DNA of 64,000 nt from assembly GCA_023376005.1 (NCBI GenBank), contig CM042141.1, positions 96,681,011 through 96,745,010 on the forward strand, in the 5' to 3' direction. Source of the stretch: Doryteuthis pealeii (taxonomy: Eukaryota > Mollusca > Cephalopoda > Myopsida > Loliginidae). Shown here in pieces: positions 62,601-64,000 of this stretch (its first letter is position 1; every line of letters begins with the position of its first letter). A model generated the notes under the pieces. That model was not told where the DNA came from. It saw only the letters and a list, made by a program, of their open reading frames with translations, and made no database searches. Both the position numbers and the translations under genes were made by a program.

Positions 62601-64000
62601 CATATGTCACGTCCCTACTCGGTGCGAGGTGTTTGGTAAATGTGTGATATAAATAAGTATATAACAACGGGTGATATATACTAAATAAATGTTGATATAT
62701 AGAATTTTACAATATGAACAGATGAAAGTAATCTAAGTCTTAGATGTAAGTAGTATCATTTTGAGGGGTTAGTTTTCATCTTTACGCTTAAAAATAATCA
62801 AATAAACTTTTTACTTACCGACACATCGCTAACATCGGCCCAAGAAAGCATAAAACTATAAAGTTAAAATTTGCCATTATTTGCTTTTTCGTTCTTCTTA
62901 TTGTTTGTAATGGTGACAGTCCTTTGAATTCCAGGCACACTGGTCCAAATTGGATTATTTATTCGCAGTAGCACACAGAGGTATGTATGGTCGTCGTATG
63001 GTTGTAGTAGTGTATAAGGTTGTTGTTGGTTTTTAGCTTGTCTCTTCACCCACTATTACAGTTGATGGGAGAAGGGGAATAGTTGGTAGTATCTGTGGGG
63101 TCTAGATGCATAGAAGAGCACTTCAATTGTACATGGGAAGATCTGCATCTGTGCACTGAGTAGAACCGGCAAGAGCGTTTCAGACGCGATTCAAATGAGA
63201 CGGATGTATCCGGTTCGTTCGGGATATATGGACGTAAATAGTTAAATAAAAGAAACCAATTCTCAATTGTTTCTGCGAGGGAGTATTTCACACATGTGGC
63301 ACACGCGCGGCGCGTTTGCCGTCGCCGTCACCGTTGAAATGCTATTCTGTTTTAAATTTTAATTCTAAATACAATGAAATCTGCTTTCGCAGAGACAGAA
63401 AAATGCCCCGTCAATACAACACTAGTAAGATTCTTATAATGCAGTTAATGTATTCATCAATAGATCTGTATACAAGAGTACACCGGTAAGTTGCTTTAAT
63501 CTATCTATATATCTATACTACTATAAAAGGATTAGTTGGTATGTGTGTGTGTATGTCCGAAGGAAACTACGAAAATGAAAACAGATGACAATAGTAAATT
63601 TATATATATATGTATATATATTATATATATTGATTATATATATATATATATGCACTATCAAGAGCTTGCTTTTTTGCGCAAAAATAATGAAAGATTTGAT
63701 TTATATCTGGGAGATATTTAAAAATTAGGATTATAATAGTAAGAGGGGAAAGTCATGTGGTTGCGTTCGTAATTAGATGGCATTATGGTAAAAGACTAAA
63801 AACAATCATATTGAATCTGCGAGACTTTTTATTATCTTCCCTCTACCCAGGAACGGCCGGTAGCGCGATTCTATTCATCATAAAGTAACTGTGGTCCAGT
63901 TTTAAGGTGAGATTACGGTCGAAGTGTCACATTGAAGAAGCAACCGGTTTTCTCATTCAAATTCACAGAAAGTAAGCCAGCGATGAGCGGGTCACATACT

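Larger units (their letters stand above)
47840..62877 (-). pseudogene. Second, inverted copy of the CCP-MAM receptor gene (broken or mis-sequenced)
   Basis: Exons in order on the - strand: 62819-62877 (signal peptide), 54774-54931 (CCP1), 52308-52443, about 51296-51444 and 49864-49948 (MAM), 47840-48584 (stalk, membrane helix, tail). Exons 3 and 4 fall in the N gap. The CCP1 exon and others have frame-breaking indels, yet some places (end of exon 6, parts of exon 8) read better than in the left copy. The copy is tail to tail with the left gene. Whether it is a true pseudogene, a functional paralogue with sequence errors, or an artefact cannot be told from one window. Confidence 0.6.
47471..64000. 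repeat. Right arm of inverted duplication, indel-rich, incomplete
   Basis: Reverse complement of 28217-47260 with frequent single-base insertions and deletions, shortened irregular microsatellites and a 100-N gap that replaces ~2.9 kb. It reaches the window edge without ending. Mirrored elements include MITE E (53000-53200, 58030-58500), the Tc1-like MITE (59225-59653), repeats D, F and G and SINEs; no gene beyond the mirrored receptor is seen. Confidence 0.9.

Overview
This is a eukaryotic window, most likely from a cephalopod such as an octopus. That is an inference from AT-rich sequence, very dense (TA)n, (GA)n and (CA)n microsatellites, abundant tRNA-derived and 5S rRNA-derived SINEs, fragments of non-LTR retrotransposons, and a metazoan gene with long introns and phase-1 domain exons. 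Nothing suggests bacterial or phage sequence. Most open frames are microsatellite read-through (runs of Ile-Tyr, Leu-Ser, Arg-Glu, Val-Cys) or lie inside repeats.

Positions 1 to about 28,200 hold no convincing host gene. They are a mosaic of repeats: Penelope-like fragments beside TA microsatellites, hammerhead-ribozyme-like motifs (1.66 and 1.9-2.2 kb), tRNA SINEs, a roughly 490-bp element (6.97-7.7 kb) carrying a 148-bp insertion, 3' ends of a LINE encoding a PD-(D/E)XK-like endonuclease (8.6 and 15.7-16.4 kb), a second LINE encoding a YADD reverse transcriptase (19.4-20.1, 21.2-21.9, 26.1-26.5 kb), 5S-derived SINEs (16.8-17.5, 27.2-28.3 kb) and the DNA transposons that interrupt them.

Positions about 28,200-47,260 carry one recognisable gene on the + strand. 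It has a signal-peptide exon at 29311, two sushi/CCP exons (37166, 39569), four exons that together encode one MAM domain (39986, 42375, 43358, 44841), and a terminal exon (46169-46895) with a Ser/Thr-rich stalk, one transmembrane helix and a short basic tail. The product is a predicted type I cell-surface protein, CCP-CCP-MAM-stalk-TM. Splice sites and phases agree at every junction.

Positions about 47,470-64,000 are a reverse-complement copy of the preceding ~19 kb, separated by ~210 bp of non-mirrored sequence and still continuing at the window end. It contains a second, tail-to-tail copy of the gene on the - strand. That copy lacks exons 3 and 4 because a 100-N gap (52476-52575) replaces ~2.9 kb, and it is riddled with single-base indels. 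The arms differ mainly by indels, and some indels in the left copy are corrected by the right. The palindrome is therefore either a real recent inverted duplication assembled from noisy reads or a fold-back sequencing/assembly artefact. This is the largest open question in the window.

The most interesting small-scale signal is a set of hammerhead ribozyme cores. The best, at 40435-40480 on the - strand, has all three helices and follows a tRNA-like promoter in a SINE-like inverted element in intron 4 of the receptor gene.
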